From Bradyrhizobium agreste (GTDB lineage: Bacteria > Pseudomonadota > Alphaproteobacteria > Rhizobiales > Xanthobacteraceae): 64,000 nucleotides of DNA. Below are positions 6,889-14,482 of the stretch, one piece after another (position 1 is the first letter of the stretch; each line of letters begins with the position of its first letter). Location: positions 62,001 through 126,000 of the forward strand of contig NZ_JACCHP010000012.1 in NCBI RefSeq assembly GCF_016031625.1, read 5' to 3'. A program made the translations under genes and the position numbers. Under the pieces are notes generated by a model, which was not told the origin of the DNA, made no database searches, and saw only the letters and a program-made list of their open reading frames with translations.

Positions 6889-8481
6889 ATGAGAGTGCTG
6901 CGACCAGACCTCCCGTTTGTGGCGCTCGTGCTTGCGAGCACGATGGCGTTCGCCTTGGCGGGTCATTTTGCCGCTGGCGCCGTCATTCGCCATCAACAGT
7001 CGCATCAGCTCAACGAGCTGACCGAGGTCGTTCTGCGCCGGTCGGAGCTGGCGGTCGATTTTGCCGCGGGCAGCCTGGACGAGCTCGCGCGGCGCCATTT
7101 CGCCAGCTGCGAGCCGGCGGCGCTGCAAGCCATCCGCCTGCACGTCTACCAGCGCTCGGCGATCAAGGACGTCCGCCTGGTCAAGCCCGACGGCTCGGTG
7201 ATCTGCTCGGCCTATTCCGAGACGCTCGAATTCGACAAGGGATGGGTGGACCGCCGCGACATGCTGCCGTCGCGCGACAAGAGGATTTCGCTGTTCCGCG
7301 TCGAGCAATTCGGCGGCGACGCCCTGGGCGTGCTCAGGGACGTCGATGGCAACTCCGCTTTGGTCGCCATCGTCGGCGTCAATGCCAGCCTGTTCGATAT
7401 CATGCCGGCCGAGCTGCGCGCGCACAGCCAGGTGATCCTCGCCTTGAATAATGGCGAGAAGCTCGGCGAATTCCAGACCGAGGCCGGCAAGTCTCTGCCG
7501 GCGCCGATCAGCTTCGAGCGGACGTCCGCGCGCCTGCCGCTTCATGCCACGATCCAGCTCGAGCACGCGGTGCTATCGAGCTGGAACAACGAGGCCTATT
7601 GGCCCGCGCTCGCAGTGGCCATCGGACTTGGCGCGATCTTCGGCATCCTGCTGTCACGCAGCCGCCGCACGGAGGGGCCAGTCGCCGATCTCGACCGGGC
7701 GCTGATGGCCGGCGAATTCAAGCCATATTACCAACCGATCTTCGAGCTCCGGACAGGTCGGATCAAGGGCTGCGAGATTCTGGCGCGCTGGCTGCGCCGC
7801 GATGGCTCGGTGGTCCCGCCGATGAACTTCATTCCGCTCGCCGAATCCAGCGGACGGATCCAGGCGATGACCTGGCAGATCCTGGGATCGGCGCTCACCG
7901 AGCTGCGGCCATTGCTCAGGGCCGACAAGAATTTCAAGCTGTCGCTGAACGTCGTGCCCAAGCACCTCCTGAGTGCTGGCTTCGTCGAAACGCTGCGGCG
8001 CACGGTTCTGACGGCACGCGTCTCCGCGCGCCAGATCGTGGTCGAGATCACCGAGCGCGACGAATTGGATGATCTCGCGCGCGCCGCTTCGGTCGTGGCC
8101 GAGCTGCGGGATCGCGGCTTCCGCGTCGCCATCGACGATGTCGGCGTCGGCCATAGCGGACTGTCGCGGCTGAAGGGCCTCGGCGCCGACACGATCAAGA
8201 TCGACAAGTTCTTCGTGGACACGATCACGGTGGACGCATCGACGACCACGATCGTGGAGATGCTGGTGGCGCTCGCGAAAGACCTCAATATGAGCGTGGT
8301 CGCCGAAGGCATCGAGACCGAGGAGCAGCTCCGCGCATTGCTCGCCTCCGGCGTCGAGGAAGGTCAGGGCTATCTGGTTGCGCCGCCGCTGCCCGCCGCT
8401 AAATTCAACGAGCTCATCGAGTCGCGGCGGGTTGTGCAGTCGGACGCGGCGACATCCAGCGCGACGGCTGCGGTGGCCTGA
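6889..8481 (+). CDS. CSS-motif sensor / EAL-domain cyclic di-GMP phosphodiesterase
   Basis: A 530-residue inner-membrane protein expected to hydrolyse cyclic di-GMP to pGpG. A membrane helix (about 10-30) is followed by a periplasmic CSS-motif redox-sensing domain (Cys74 in FASCEP; Cys106 in VICSAYS), a second helix (about 238-258), and a cytosolic EAL domain from about 270. The signature Glu is in CEILARW (EIL instead of EAL). Other catalytic elements are present: LNVVPKHL, VEITERDE, the Asp pair in IDDVGVGHSGL, KIDKFFV and VVAEGIETEEQ. The family pattern is that disulfide status of the CSS Cys pair controls activity. It is a single gene with no obvious partner. Confidence 0.9.
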   Translation: MRVLRPDLPFVALVLASTMAFALAGHFAAGAVIRHQQSHQLNELTEVVLRRSELAVDFAAGSLDELARRHFASCEPAALQAIRLHVYQRSAIKDVRLVKPDGSVICSAYSETLEFDKGWVDRRDMLPSRDKRISLFRVEQFGGDALGVLRDVDGNSALVAIVGVNASLFDIMPAELRAHSQVILALNNGEKLGEFQTEAGKSLPAPISFERTSARLPLHATIQLEHAVLSSWNNEAYWPALAVAIGLGAIFGILLSRSRRTEGPVADLDRALMAGEFKPYYQPIFELRTGRIKGCEILARWLRRDGSVVPPMNFIPLAESSGRIQAMTWQILGSALTELRPLLRADKNFKLSLNVVPKHLLSAGFVETLRRTVLTARVSARQIVVEITERDELDDLARAASVVAELRDRGFRVAIDDVGVGHSGLSRLKGLGADTIKIDKFFVDTITVDASTTTIVEMLVALAKDLNMSVVAEGIETEEQLRALLASGVEEGQGYLVAPPLPAAKFNELIESRRVVQSDAATSSATAAVA

Positions 8482-8586
8482 CTGACGTGGATGCCCGGCC
8501 CCATGTCCGCAAAGGCTTAACGATACTTTCTAACGATATTTTTGGCTTTCGAACCGGAGCAGCGGCCAACCTTGTATGTTGGCATC

Positions 8587-8952
8587 ATGCGCAGGAGCCA
8601 CTTCATAGCAGCCGCAAGCATTTGTCTCGCGCTGATCGTCTATGCCACGCTGGCAAAGCTGTCGGGACGGCCCGCGCTCATGGGTCACCACGAGGCGTAT
8701 TGGGTGGTCGTGATCGAGCGCTTCAGCGCCTATGGCCTGCTCGGCTTTCTGCTGTCGTTCCTGCTGCCCGGACGGTTGAGCCTGGCTTGCTCGCTCGTCA
8801 TCGCGGTCGCCATGGGGCTGGAGCTGATGCAAGCGTTCATACCCGACCGCGATCCGGGCTTTCTCGACGGGCTGCAGAAGGCCGCAGGGGGCACCGTGGG
8901 CGTCATGCTCGCCCAGATGATCCTGGCGTTCCTGCCCAGGCCACCGTCCTGA
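8587..8952 (+). CDS. VanZ-like integral membrane protein
   Basis: A 121-residue protein with about four membrane helices and the VanZ-family layout: an N-terminal helix (FIAAASICLALIVYATL), a conserved His/Glu turn (MGHHEAYWVVVIERFSAYGLLGFLL), and a final Glu-x-x-Gln/Asp-x-x-Asp region (GLELMQAFIPDRDPGFLDGLQKAAGG). Family function is not settled; some members confer low-level glycopeptide tolerance. The start at 8587 was chosen because the sequence before it is not hydrophobic. Stand-alone gene 105 bases after the EAL gene. Confidence 0.8.
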   Translation: MRRSHFIAAASICLALIVYATLAKLSGRPALMGHHEAYWVVVIERFSAYGLLGFLLSFLLPGRLSLACSLVIAVAMGLELMQAFIPDRDPGFLDGLQKAAGGTVGVMLAQMILAFLPRPPS

Positions 8953-8994
8953 AGCGACACGCATGGCCTCGATGGAATGACCGGGGCCCGGTCC

Positions 8995-9441
8995 TCACTT
9001 CATCATCTGGCCGCGCAACTCACCGCCTGGGTTCGCGGCCGTGTGAATGTTCGCGTACCATTTTCCGGCGAGCAGATCCGCCGCCTGCGCCTCGGTGAGC
9101 GTGGCACTGCCTTGGATCGGGCTTTGCGCCGTCTTGAACGGCAGGACGATGCCGGCATTCTTCCCGGCCTCGCCGGGGCCGTGAAAATGCGCCCCCATCG
9201 CCGGTCCCGTCAGCCCGGTAAAGGTGACGACGTAGGTCAGCACCTTCGTTTCGGTGTCGTAGCTCGCCTCCGCCTTGCCCGACCCGGTCGAGCTGTTCGG
9301 CGGCACTTCATTGCTTCCCTTGAGTTCCGCTTGCAGCTTCACGACCTCCGCACCTGCCGTTCCGCTCATCGCGCTGACGCCTCCGACCAGCGCCAGCGCT
9401 CCCAGCAGTGCCACGGACCGCCGACATACGGCTTTGCTCAT
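8995..9441 (-). CDS. CHRD domain-containing exported protein
   Basis: A 148-residue protein. The start at 9441 has a strong AGGAGG ribosome site and gives a signal peptide (about 30 residues). The mature part is one CHRD domain: LQAELKGSNEVPPNSSTGSGKA at its beginning, a central TYVVTFTGLTGPAMGAHFHGP with the HFHGP motif, and the ending WYANIHTAANPGGELRGQM. Bacterial CHRD proteins are periplasmic or cell-surface beta-sandwiches without assigned enzymatic function. Stand-alone; it converges with the VanZ-like gene. Confidence 0.9.
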   Translation of the reverse strand: MSKAVCRRSVALLGALALVGGVSAMSGTAGAEVVKLQAELKGSNEVPPNSSTGSGKAEASYDTETKVLTYVVTFTGLTGPAMGAHFHGPGEAGKNAGIVLPFKTAQSPIQGSATLTEAQAADLLAGKWYANIHTAANPGGELRGQMMK

Positions 9442-9576
9442 GCATTTCCTCCTGCGGACTTCGCTGGTCCCCGCAATGGAAACACCGGGGACGTCCGGAC
9501 ATTCCACCTCAGAGCTTATGCTGATTCGGGACAACGCTTGCGGGAATTAGTCTTCCCAAGCGCATCACGCGCCGGC

Positions 9577-9861
9577 TCACGCCGCCCCGCGCCTCGTGTG
9601 ACGCCCGGAGGGAACCAGCAGCTCGGCCATCTGGCGGTGGGTATCGTGCAGTGCTTCGATGGCGCAGTCGAGATCGAAATCCGCCTCGCGAACGGATACA
9701 AAGAACTTGGCCGTCAGCGCCAGATCGAGCTTGACGCGCGTTGCACCGTCGCGGCTCCTGCGGCGATCGAGCGACAAATGGATGGCGCGGTCCCGGGCTT
9801 CCGTTGCACCGCAGCCGCACAGCGCGCCGAGTTCGTCATATGTCATCCAGATTTGAGGCAT
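9577..9861 (-). CDS. Hypothetical small cytosolic protein
   Basis: A 94-residue protein starting MPQIWMTYDELGALCGC. The N-terminal half resembles a winged or simple helix-turn-helix (TYDELGALCGCGATEARDRAIHLSLDRRRSRDG...TRVKLD), and the C-terminal half is an acidic helix. Proteins with this MPQIWMTY(D/E)E start are, from recall, frequent in Bradyrhizobium and of unknown role. The longer in-frame upstream extension crosses a palindromic repeat and is rejected as coding. Confidence 0.6.
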   Translation of the reverse strand: MPQIWMTYDELGALCGCGATEARDRAIHLSLDRRRSRDGATRVKLDLALTAKFFVSVREADFDLDCAIEALHDTHRQMAELLVPSGRHTRRGAA

Positions 9862-9901
9862 GTTCTTCCACCACGCTTGATCGATCGCGGGATTATTGTT
9901 T

Positions 9902-9950
9902 GAGCATGATCTTTTCGGAAAACCGCCACACACTTTTCCGGATCATGCTC
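9902..9950. repeat. 49-bp near-palindromic intergenic repeat
   Basis: Arms GAGCATGATC and GATCATGCTC are perfect inverted copies at the two ends, and the inner parts CTTTTCGGAAAA / TTTTCCG also pair. This element (GAGCATGAT...ATCATGCTC with a TTCCGGAAAA-like core) is a well-known short palindromic repeat scattered between genes in Bradyrhizobiaceae. Here it lies just upstream of the small gene at 9577-9861, so it would be in that gene's leader or promoter. Confidence 0.75.
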
Positions 9951-10019
9951 TAGATAGCTCTCGCTTCTAAAGGCAGAGTTGCTGCAGCGCGAATTCTGGA
10001 GAACACCGTCAATGCGATG

Positions 10020-10499
10020 CTAATCGGGCGGCAGGCGCGAATGCGCCGATTGTTGCCGATCCGGTTTTATTTCGGCAAACGGATGCCGCGGCCGTGAACG
10101 GCTGTCGAGCCCTTTGGGCAGCTTGTCGGCCTTGAGCTTCACGACCGCGCACCTCGCGTCGGGAGCCGGCGCCTCGTCCTGGCTGTAGATCAGCGTCGCT
10201 TCGAATCTCACGTCGGGCGCTTGCCGGGCCGTTCCCGAACAGGTCGCCATCGCACCGCTATACACGCCGGAGAGATCGACCTCGACCTCGTCGAACCCGA
10301 ACACGGTCGGCGGCCCGTCGGCATGTCGCCGCGTGGTCAGGACGGCCGTGAAATGCTGATCGTCTGCGAACTGATAGGAGCCGCCATAGCTGAAGAAGCT
10401 GTCACTGCCCGAGATCCGCCCCTTGGCCAGATGCACGATACCGGTGCCTTGCGCGTGCGCGGTTCTAAACCACGCCGCGTATTTGCCCTCTTTCAGCAT
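10020..10499 (-). CDS. GrlR-like regulatory protein
   Basis: A 159-residue soluble protein. The N-terminal 110 residues follow the GrlR/lipocalin-like beta-barrel pattern: MLKEGKYAAWFRT, GTGIVHLAKGRISGSDSFFS, YGGSYQ, and a later VDLSGVYSGAMATCSG. In enteropathogens GrlR binds and inhibits the activator GrlA; stand-alone homologues in rhizobia have no proven partner. The C-terminal 45 residues are Pro/Arg-rich and probably disordered. The start at 10499 fits the barrel's first strand. No type III secretion gene is nearby. Confidence 0.6.
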   Translation of the reverse strand: MLKEGKYAAWFRTAHAQGTGIVHLAKGRISGSDSFFSYGGSYQFADDQHFTAVLTTRRHADGPPTVFGFDEVEVDLSGVYSGAMATCSGTARQAPDVRFEATLIYSQDEAPAPDARCAVVKLKADKLPKGLDSRSRPRHPFAEIKPDRQQSAHSRLPPD

Positions 10500-10647
10500 G
10501 GAAACGTCCACCCGTGATTTCCACGCGTATTTGCAACGAAGCTCGAGGCGCGACAATGACCGACCTTGCGAGCATTCCGCCACGGTTAACGCCCTGCAAA
10601 ATCAATCCATTAAATTTCTGCGGTCGCACCCGGCGCGCGCAGCGGCG

Positions 10648-12375
10648 TCAAAACAATTCGATGCCGTCGTCAGCCGTTTCCACAACTTCGGCGCGGCGCG
10701 TGGTGGCAACCGAGCTCAGCCCGAGCGTCTGCAGGAACTGGCGGTGGACATCCCGCTCCCGCTCCATCGTGTAGCGCGCAAACAGCTCGTCGAGCATCGC
10801 CTCGTCCTGCGCTTGCGGCCGCGGCTTCTGGGCGCCCGCGCTCGCGGTCTCGAGCCGCGTTGCGACTGCGGGCAGCGCTGCAGAACCTTCGCCGAGCGTA
10901 TTCATCAGGCCTTGCGCCGAATTCATCAGCCGCTCGAATTCCGCGCCTTCATCGACGAGCCGGCTCATCAGCTTGCCGAGCCGTTCATTGCCGGCCTCGA
11001 CCTCGTGCAGCGCCTGGAGAATCTGCGGCTCGAGCTTGGCGAGCTGGGTGGGATCGCCCTGCACGCGGAGCTGCTTCAGCTCCCTCGCCGAGCGCTCGAT
11101 GCCGTCGAGCACGGGCCTCAAACGTCCCGCTCCCAGCGAGACCTGGTCGGCGGTGGCCTTCAGCTCGTTGGCGATGACGACGAAGGCGCTGCCGCGGCTG
11201 CCGAGATGGCTGGCCTTGAGTCCCGCATTCATGCCGATCAGCGTAATGTCGACCGTCGCCTCGGCAAGCCCCGCGATTGCCTGGCGGAATTTCGTCAGCG
11301 TGTCCTCGACGATCGCGAGCGCCTCGTCCACGGACCGGCCGGCGCCTTCGCAGGTCATAATCAGGGTCGAGGCGTGCGCCAGCGTCTGCTTGATGCGCGC
11401 CAGGAACGAGGACGAGCCGCCGTCCTCGCCGCCGAACAGCGTGCGGCCGTGGCCGACGACACTGCCCGCGTCGTGCAGGATGGCGGTCAGCGCGCGAACG
11501 ATCTGGCAGATGTCACCGCCGAACTCGCGCTGGGCATCCCTGAGCTGGGCCGCCTGCAATTGGCAGATCGTCCGCGCGCCGTCCTCGCTCGCGACAGGTT
11601 CGGGAACGAGGCTCGGGGCGGATTCCGAAGCGAGGCGGAGGCCGTAACAGACATGCTCGAGGCGCTGGCGCGTGCTGTCGCCGGCCTGCAAGGAAATGAT
11701 CGCGCTGCCGACGGCCTCGGCGATCTTTCTGGTGCTGGCGCTCGCGAGATCGGCGAGATGGCTGCTGTTGCTGCGCTGATCGCACAAGCCGGAATAGACG
11801 GAGCCGAGCTCGGCGCTCTCCGCCGCCAGTTGATTGCGGTAGCGGCCCTCGAACTCCTTCTGCCGGCCCGATGCGGTGGCGACCGCCTCGGACAGACGCT
11901 GCTGATCGCGCGCGCAACCCTCGATCGCGCCCTGCACCGCCTTGCCGAGATCGTAGGCCTCCTGCGTGAAAGCGAGAAAGCCCTCGCGATCGCCGTCGAG
12001 CGAGGCCGCCTCGATCCGCGCACTGCGGGCGATGATGGTGATCATCTGGATGTGCTTGAACAGCGGCTTCAGCAGACTGGACGCCTCCGTCGTGCTCTTG
12101 CCGATCGTCTCGAGCAGCGCGGTCTCGGCCGGCAGCGCCTGCGCCAGCTCGCTGAGCCGCGCGGCGATCTCCTGCAGCGCCTTTGCAGCGCCCTCGATCT
12201 CTGCGCCGGAGAGCTCGGCGGACAGCGCCGCGAGACCCTGGTTCAGCTCCTTGAAGATGAGATGGCCGCGTCCGAGCTCGTGGCCGACGCGCGCGAACAC
12301 GTCTTCGATGCGCGAGGAGACGTTCTCGATCCCTGCGATCGCCTCGGTGAGCGTATTGGCTGAAATGAGCGACAT
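10648..12375 (-). CDS. Cytosolic receptor-like chemotaxis protein
   Basis: A 575-residue soluble, almost entirely helical protein, last gene of the che operon, starting 5 bases after cheB. No membrane segment, HAMP or complete MCP signalling domain. Two stretches resemble degenerate copies of the MCP hairpin tip: ITIIARSARIEAASLDGD (about 112-130) and VDITLIGMNAGLKASHLGSR (about 370-390), compared with LLALNAAVEAARAGEHGKGF in the receptors encoded upstream. It may be a soluble signal-processing or adaptor-like receptor. Homologues in this position are usually annotated only as chemotaxis protein. Confidence 0.75.
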   Translation of the reverse strand: MSLISANTLTEAIAGIENVSSRIEDVFARVGHELGRGHLIFKELNQGLAALSAELSGAEIEGAAKALQEIAARLSELAQALPAETALLETIGKSTTEASSLLKPLFKHIQMITIIARSARIEAASLDGDREGFLAFTQEAYDLGKAVQGAIEGCARDQQRLSEAVATASGRQKEFEGRYRNQLAAESAELGSVYSGLCDQRSNSSHLADLASASTRKIAEAVGSAIISLQAGDSTRQRLEHVCYGLRLASESAPSLVPEPVASEDGARTICQLQAAQLRDAQREFGGDICQIVRALTAILHDAGSVVGHGRTLFGGEDGGSSSFLARIKQTLAHASTLIMTCEGAGRSVDEALAIVEDTLTKFRQAIAGLAEATVDITLIGMNAGLKASHLGSRGSAFVVIANELKATADQVSLGAGRLRPVLDGIERSARELKQLRVQGDPTQLAKLEPQILQALHEVEAGNERLGKLMSRLVDEGAEFERLMNSAQGLMNTLGEGSAALPAVATRLETASAGAQKPRPQAQDEAMLDELFARYTMERERDVHRQFLQTLGLSSVATTRRAEVVETADDGIELF

Positions 12376-12380
12376 TGCCG

Positions 12381-13472
12381 TCAGCCTGCCACCGCGGGAT
12401 GCCCGGCCTGGTACCAGAGCATGATCTCGCGCGGGATCTGGTGCAGCGAGACGATCTTCTCGACACCGCCATGGGCGATGGCTTCCTTGGGCATGCCGAA
12501 CACCACGGAGCTGTCTTCATCCTGCGCGCGCGTCGCGGCACCGAGCTTCTTCATCTCCAGCATGCCGCGCGCGCCGTCATCGCCCATGCCGGTCATGATG
12601 ACGCCGAGCGCGTTGGCACCGGCATGCTGGGCAGCGGAGCGGAACAGCACGTCGACCGAGGGGCGATGCCGCGATACCGGCGGCCCGTCCTTGATCGCGA
12701 TCTGGTAGCGCAGACCGATGCGCTGGAGCAGCATGTGCCGCGCTCCGGGTGCGATATAGGCCCAGCCCGGCAGCACCGGCTCACCGTCCTGGGCCTCCTT
12801 GACCCGGATCTGGCAGACGCCGTCGAGACGCCTGGCGAAGGCCGCGGTGAAGCCCGCCGGCATGTGCTGGACGATGAGAAGCGGCGGACAATGCGGCGGC
12901 AGCATCTCCAGGACGTCGTTGAGCGCTTCGGTGCCGCCGGTCGAGGCGCCGATGCACACGATGCGTTCCGTGGTCGGCCGCACCTTGCCCTGCACCGGCG
13001 GCGGGATGATGGCATCGGCGGTCAGCTTCTTCTCGATGGCGCGGCGCTCCGCCCGCGGACGCACCCGGGCGCGCGCGGCCGACTTCACGGCCTCGCGCAG
13101 CCGCGTCGAGCATTCGAGCAGCGCCTGCCGCGTATCGATCTTCGGCTTCGGCACGATGTCCACCGCCCCCGCCTCGAACGCCTCGAACATCACGTTCGAG
13201 CCCTCTTCCGTCAGCGAGGAGCAGATGATCACCGGGATCGGATGCTGCGCCATGATCTTGCGCAGGAACGTCAGGCCGTCCATGCGCGGCATTTCGAGAT
13301 CGAGAATGATGACGTCGGGCAGCTCCTTCTCGAGCCGCTTGGCCGCCACGAACGGGTCGGATGCCGTCGCCATCACCTCGATCTCGGGATCTTCACTCAG
13401 GATCGTCAGCAGGATTTGGCGCACCGACGCCGAATCGTCCACGATCAGCACGCGAACTTTCCCCCTCGGCAT
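12381..13472 (-). CDS. cheB: CheB, protein-glutamate methylesterase/glutaminase
   Basis: A 363-residue response regulator-enzyme that removes methyl groups from receptor glutamates and deamidates glutamines. Receiver domain residues 5-125: acidic pair Asp12/Asp13, phospho-Asp58 (ILDLEMP), Lys109 (VPKP). Linker about 130-165. Methylesterase domain 170-355 with the catalytic Ser177 (IGASTGG), His203 (QHMP) and Asp in GMGDDGA (about 298). Normal length. It lies between cheR (16 bases) and the receptor-like gene (5 bases) in the operon. Confidence 0.97.
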   Translation of the reverse strand: MPRGKVRVLIVDDSASVRQILLTILSEDPEIEVMATASDPFVAAKRLEKELPDVIILDLEMPRMDGLTFLRKIMAQHPIPVIICSSLTEEGSNVMFEAFEAGAVDIVPKPKIDTRQALLECSTRLREAVKSAARARVRPRAERRAIEKKLTADAIIPPPVQGKVRPTTERIVCIGASTGGTEALNDVLEMLPPHCPPLLIVQHMPAGFTAAFARRLDGVCQIRVKEAQDGEPVLPGWAYIAPGARHMLLQRIGLRYQIAIKDGPPVSRHRPSVDVLFRSAAQHAGANALGVIMTGMGDDGARGMLEMKKLGAATRAQDEDSSVVFGMPKEAIAHGGVEKIVSLHQIPREIMLWYQAGHPAVAG

Positions 13473-13488
13473 TGTGGTTGCGCTCCGC

Positions 13489-14343
13489 CTAGACCTGGAA
13501 GATGGTTGGCTGAACCTGCTTCAGCCCGGGCACGGCACTGTGAATCATCGATTCCGAATGCCCGACCAGCAGATAGCCGCCCGGACGCAGATGGCCGCAC
13601 AATTGCTCGACGACCTTGCGCTGGGTCTCGCGCTCGAAATAGATCAGGACGTTGCGGCAGAAGATGATGTCGACGTCACGATCGACGGGATAGGACTTGT
13701 CCATGAGGTTCATCCTCATGAAGTGCGTCATGCGCCGTAGCTCGGGTATGATCCGCACCTCGCCACGCGATTTGTCGCGCGAGGACGAGAAATAGCGCTT
13801 TACGAACGGCTCCGGCACCGGCGCGAGCACGTCGCGGGTGTAGATCGCGGTTCGGGCGAGGCGTAGCACCGCAGTCGAGATGTCGGTACCGAGGATGCGG
13901 TACTGGAAGCGCGAGCCGTTCCGCGTCATGTCGTCCAGCACCATCGCGGTGGTGTAGGCCTCCATGCCGGTGGAGCTCGCCGAGCTCCAGATCTTCAGGC
14001 TCGCCTCTTTCCGTCCATGCGATCTGAGCAAAGCGGGGACCGCGACGTCCCTCATGAACGTGAAGTGCTGCGGCTCGCGGAAAAAGTCGGTCTTGTTGGT
14101 CGTCACCACATCGATGAGATGGGTCAGCTCGGTCTCGAAATGATCCGCCTCGAACAGGTTCTCGACATATTCGTTGAGGCCTGAGAAGTTCAGCGCGCGC
14201 ACGCGCTTGTGCAACCGCCCCTCCAGCATCAGCCGCTTGCCCTGCGGCAGTTTGATGCCGACCTGACTCTCGATCAATGTGGCGATAGTCCGGAAATGGC
14301 GGTCGGACAGATGCACGGCCGTATCCTGCAGGGCGGGCATCAT
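13489..14343 (-). CDS. cheR: CheR, chemotaxis protein methyltransferase
   Basis: A 284-residue S-adenosylmethionine-dependent methyltransferase that methylates receptor glutamates. The N-terminal helical CheR domain (residues 10-75; basic helix RLMLEGRLHKRVRAL) is followed by the catalytic domain. There, FFREPQHF, the SAM loop WSSASSTGMEAYTTAM (usual GEEPYS) and FCRNVLIYFERETQ are seen. It ends GHSESMI...QPTIFQV, as in the family. Second ATG at 14340 is also possible. Fourth-last step in the operon; followed by cheB. Confidence 0.96.
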   Translation of the reverse strand: MMPALQDTAVHLSDRHFRTIATLIESQVGIKLPQGKRLMLEGRLHKRVRALNFSGLNEYVENLFEADHFETELTHLIDVVTTNKTDFFREPQHFTFMRDVAVPALLRSHGRKEASLKIWSSASSTGMEAYTTAMVLDDMTRNGSRFQYRILGTDISTAVLRLARTAIYTRDVLAPVPEPFVKRYFSSSRDKSRGEVRIIPELRRMTHFMRMNLMDKSYPVDRDVDIIFCRNVLIYFERETQRKVVEQLCGHLRPGGYLLVGHSESMIHSAVPGLKQVQPTIFQV

Positions 14344-14430
14344 GGATGACGACCCAGGTTCGCAACGGCCGCCTGCACTGAATGTCGGGCCATCCTGGCC
14401 ATCTTGAATCCTACGCGTTCACGTCGCCGC

Positions 14431-14478
14431 TGAGAGCGGACCGGTCCACCGAACGGGCCGGTCCGCAGGAACCTCTCA
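14431..14478 (-). terminator. Stem-loop after the first receptor gene
   Basis: GCGGACCGG (14436-14444) pairs with CCGGTCCGC (14458-14466), with an additional outer stem TGAGAG/CTCTCA. It lies in the 139-bp gap between the receptor gene at 14483 and cheR. No T-run follows, so it may attenuate transcription or protect the mRNA rather than terminate fully. Confidence 0.45.
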
Positions 14479-14482
14479 GGCT

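Noticed and set aside
9902..9950. Palindrome as an insertion-sequence end or attachment site
   Set aside because: No partner repeat, target duplication or transposase nearby; matches a common short intergenic repeat type.
10423..12363. Long plus-strand open frame opposite the receptor-like gene
   Set aside because: Antisense shadow caused by high GC and biased third positions. The minus-strand product has coherent helical chemotaxis-type sequence, while this one is Arg/Ala/Leu-rich without domains.
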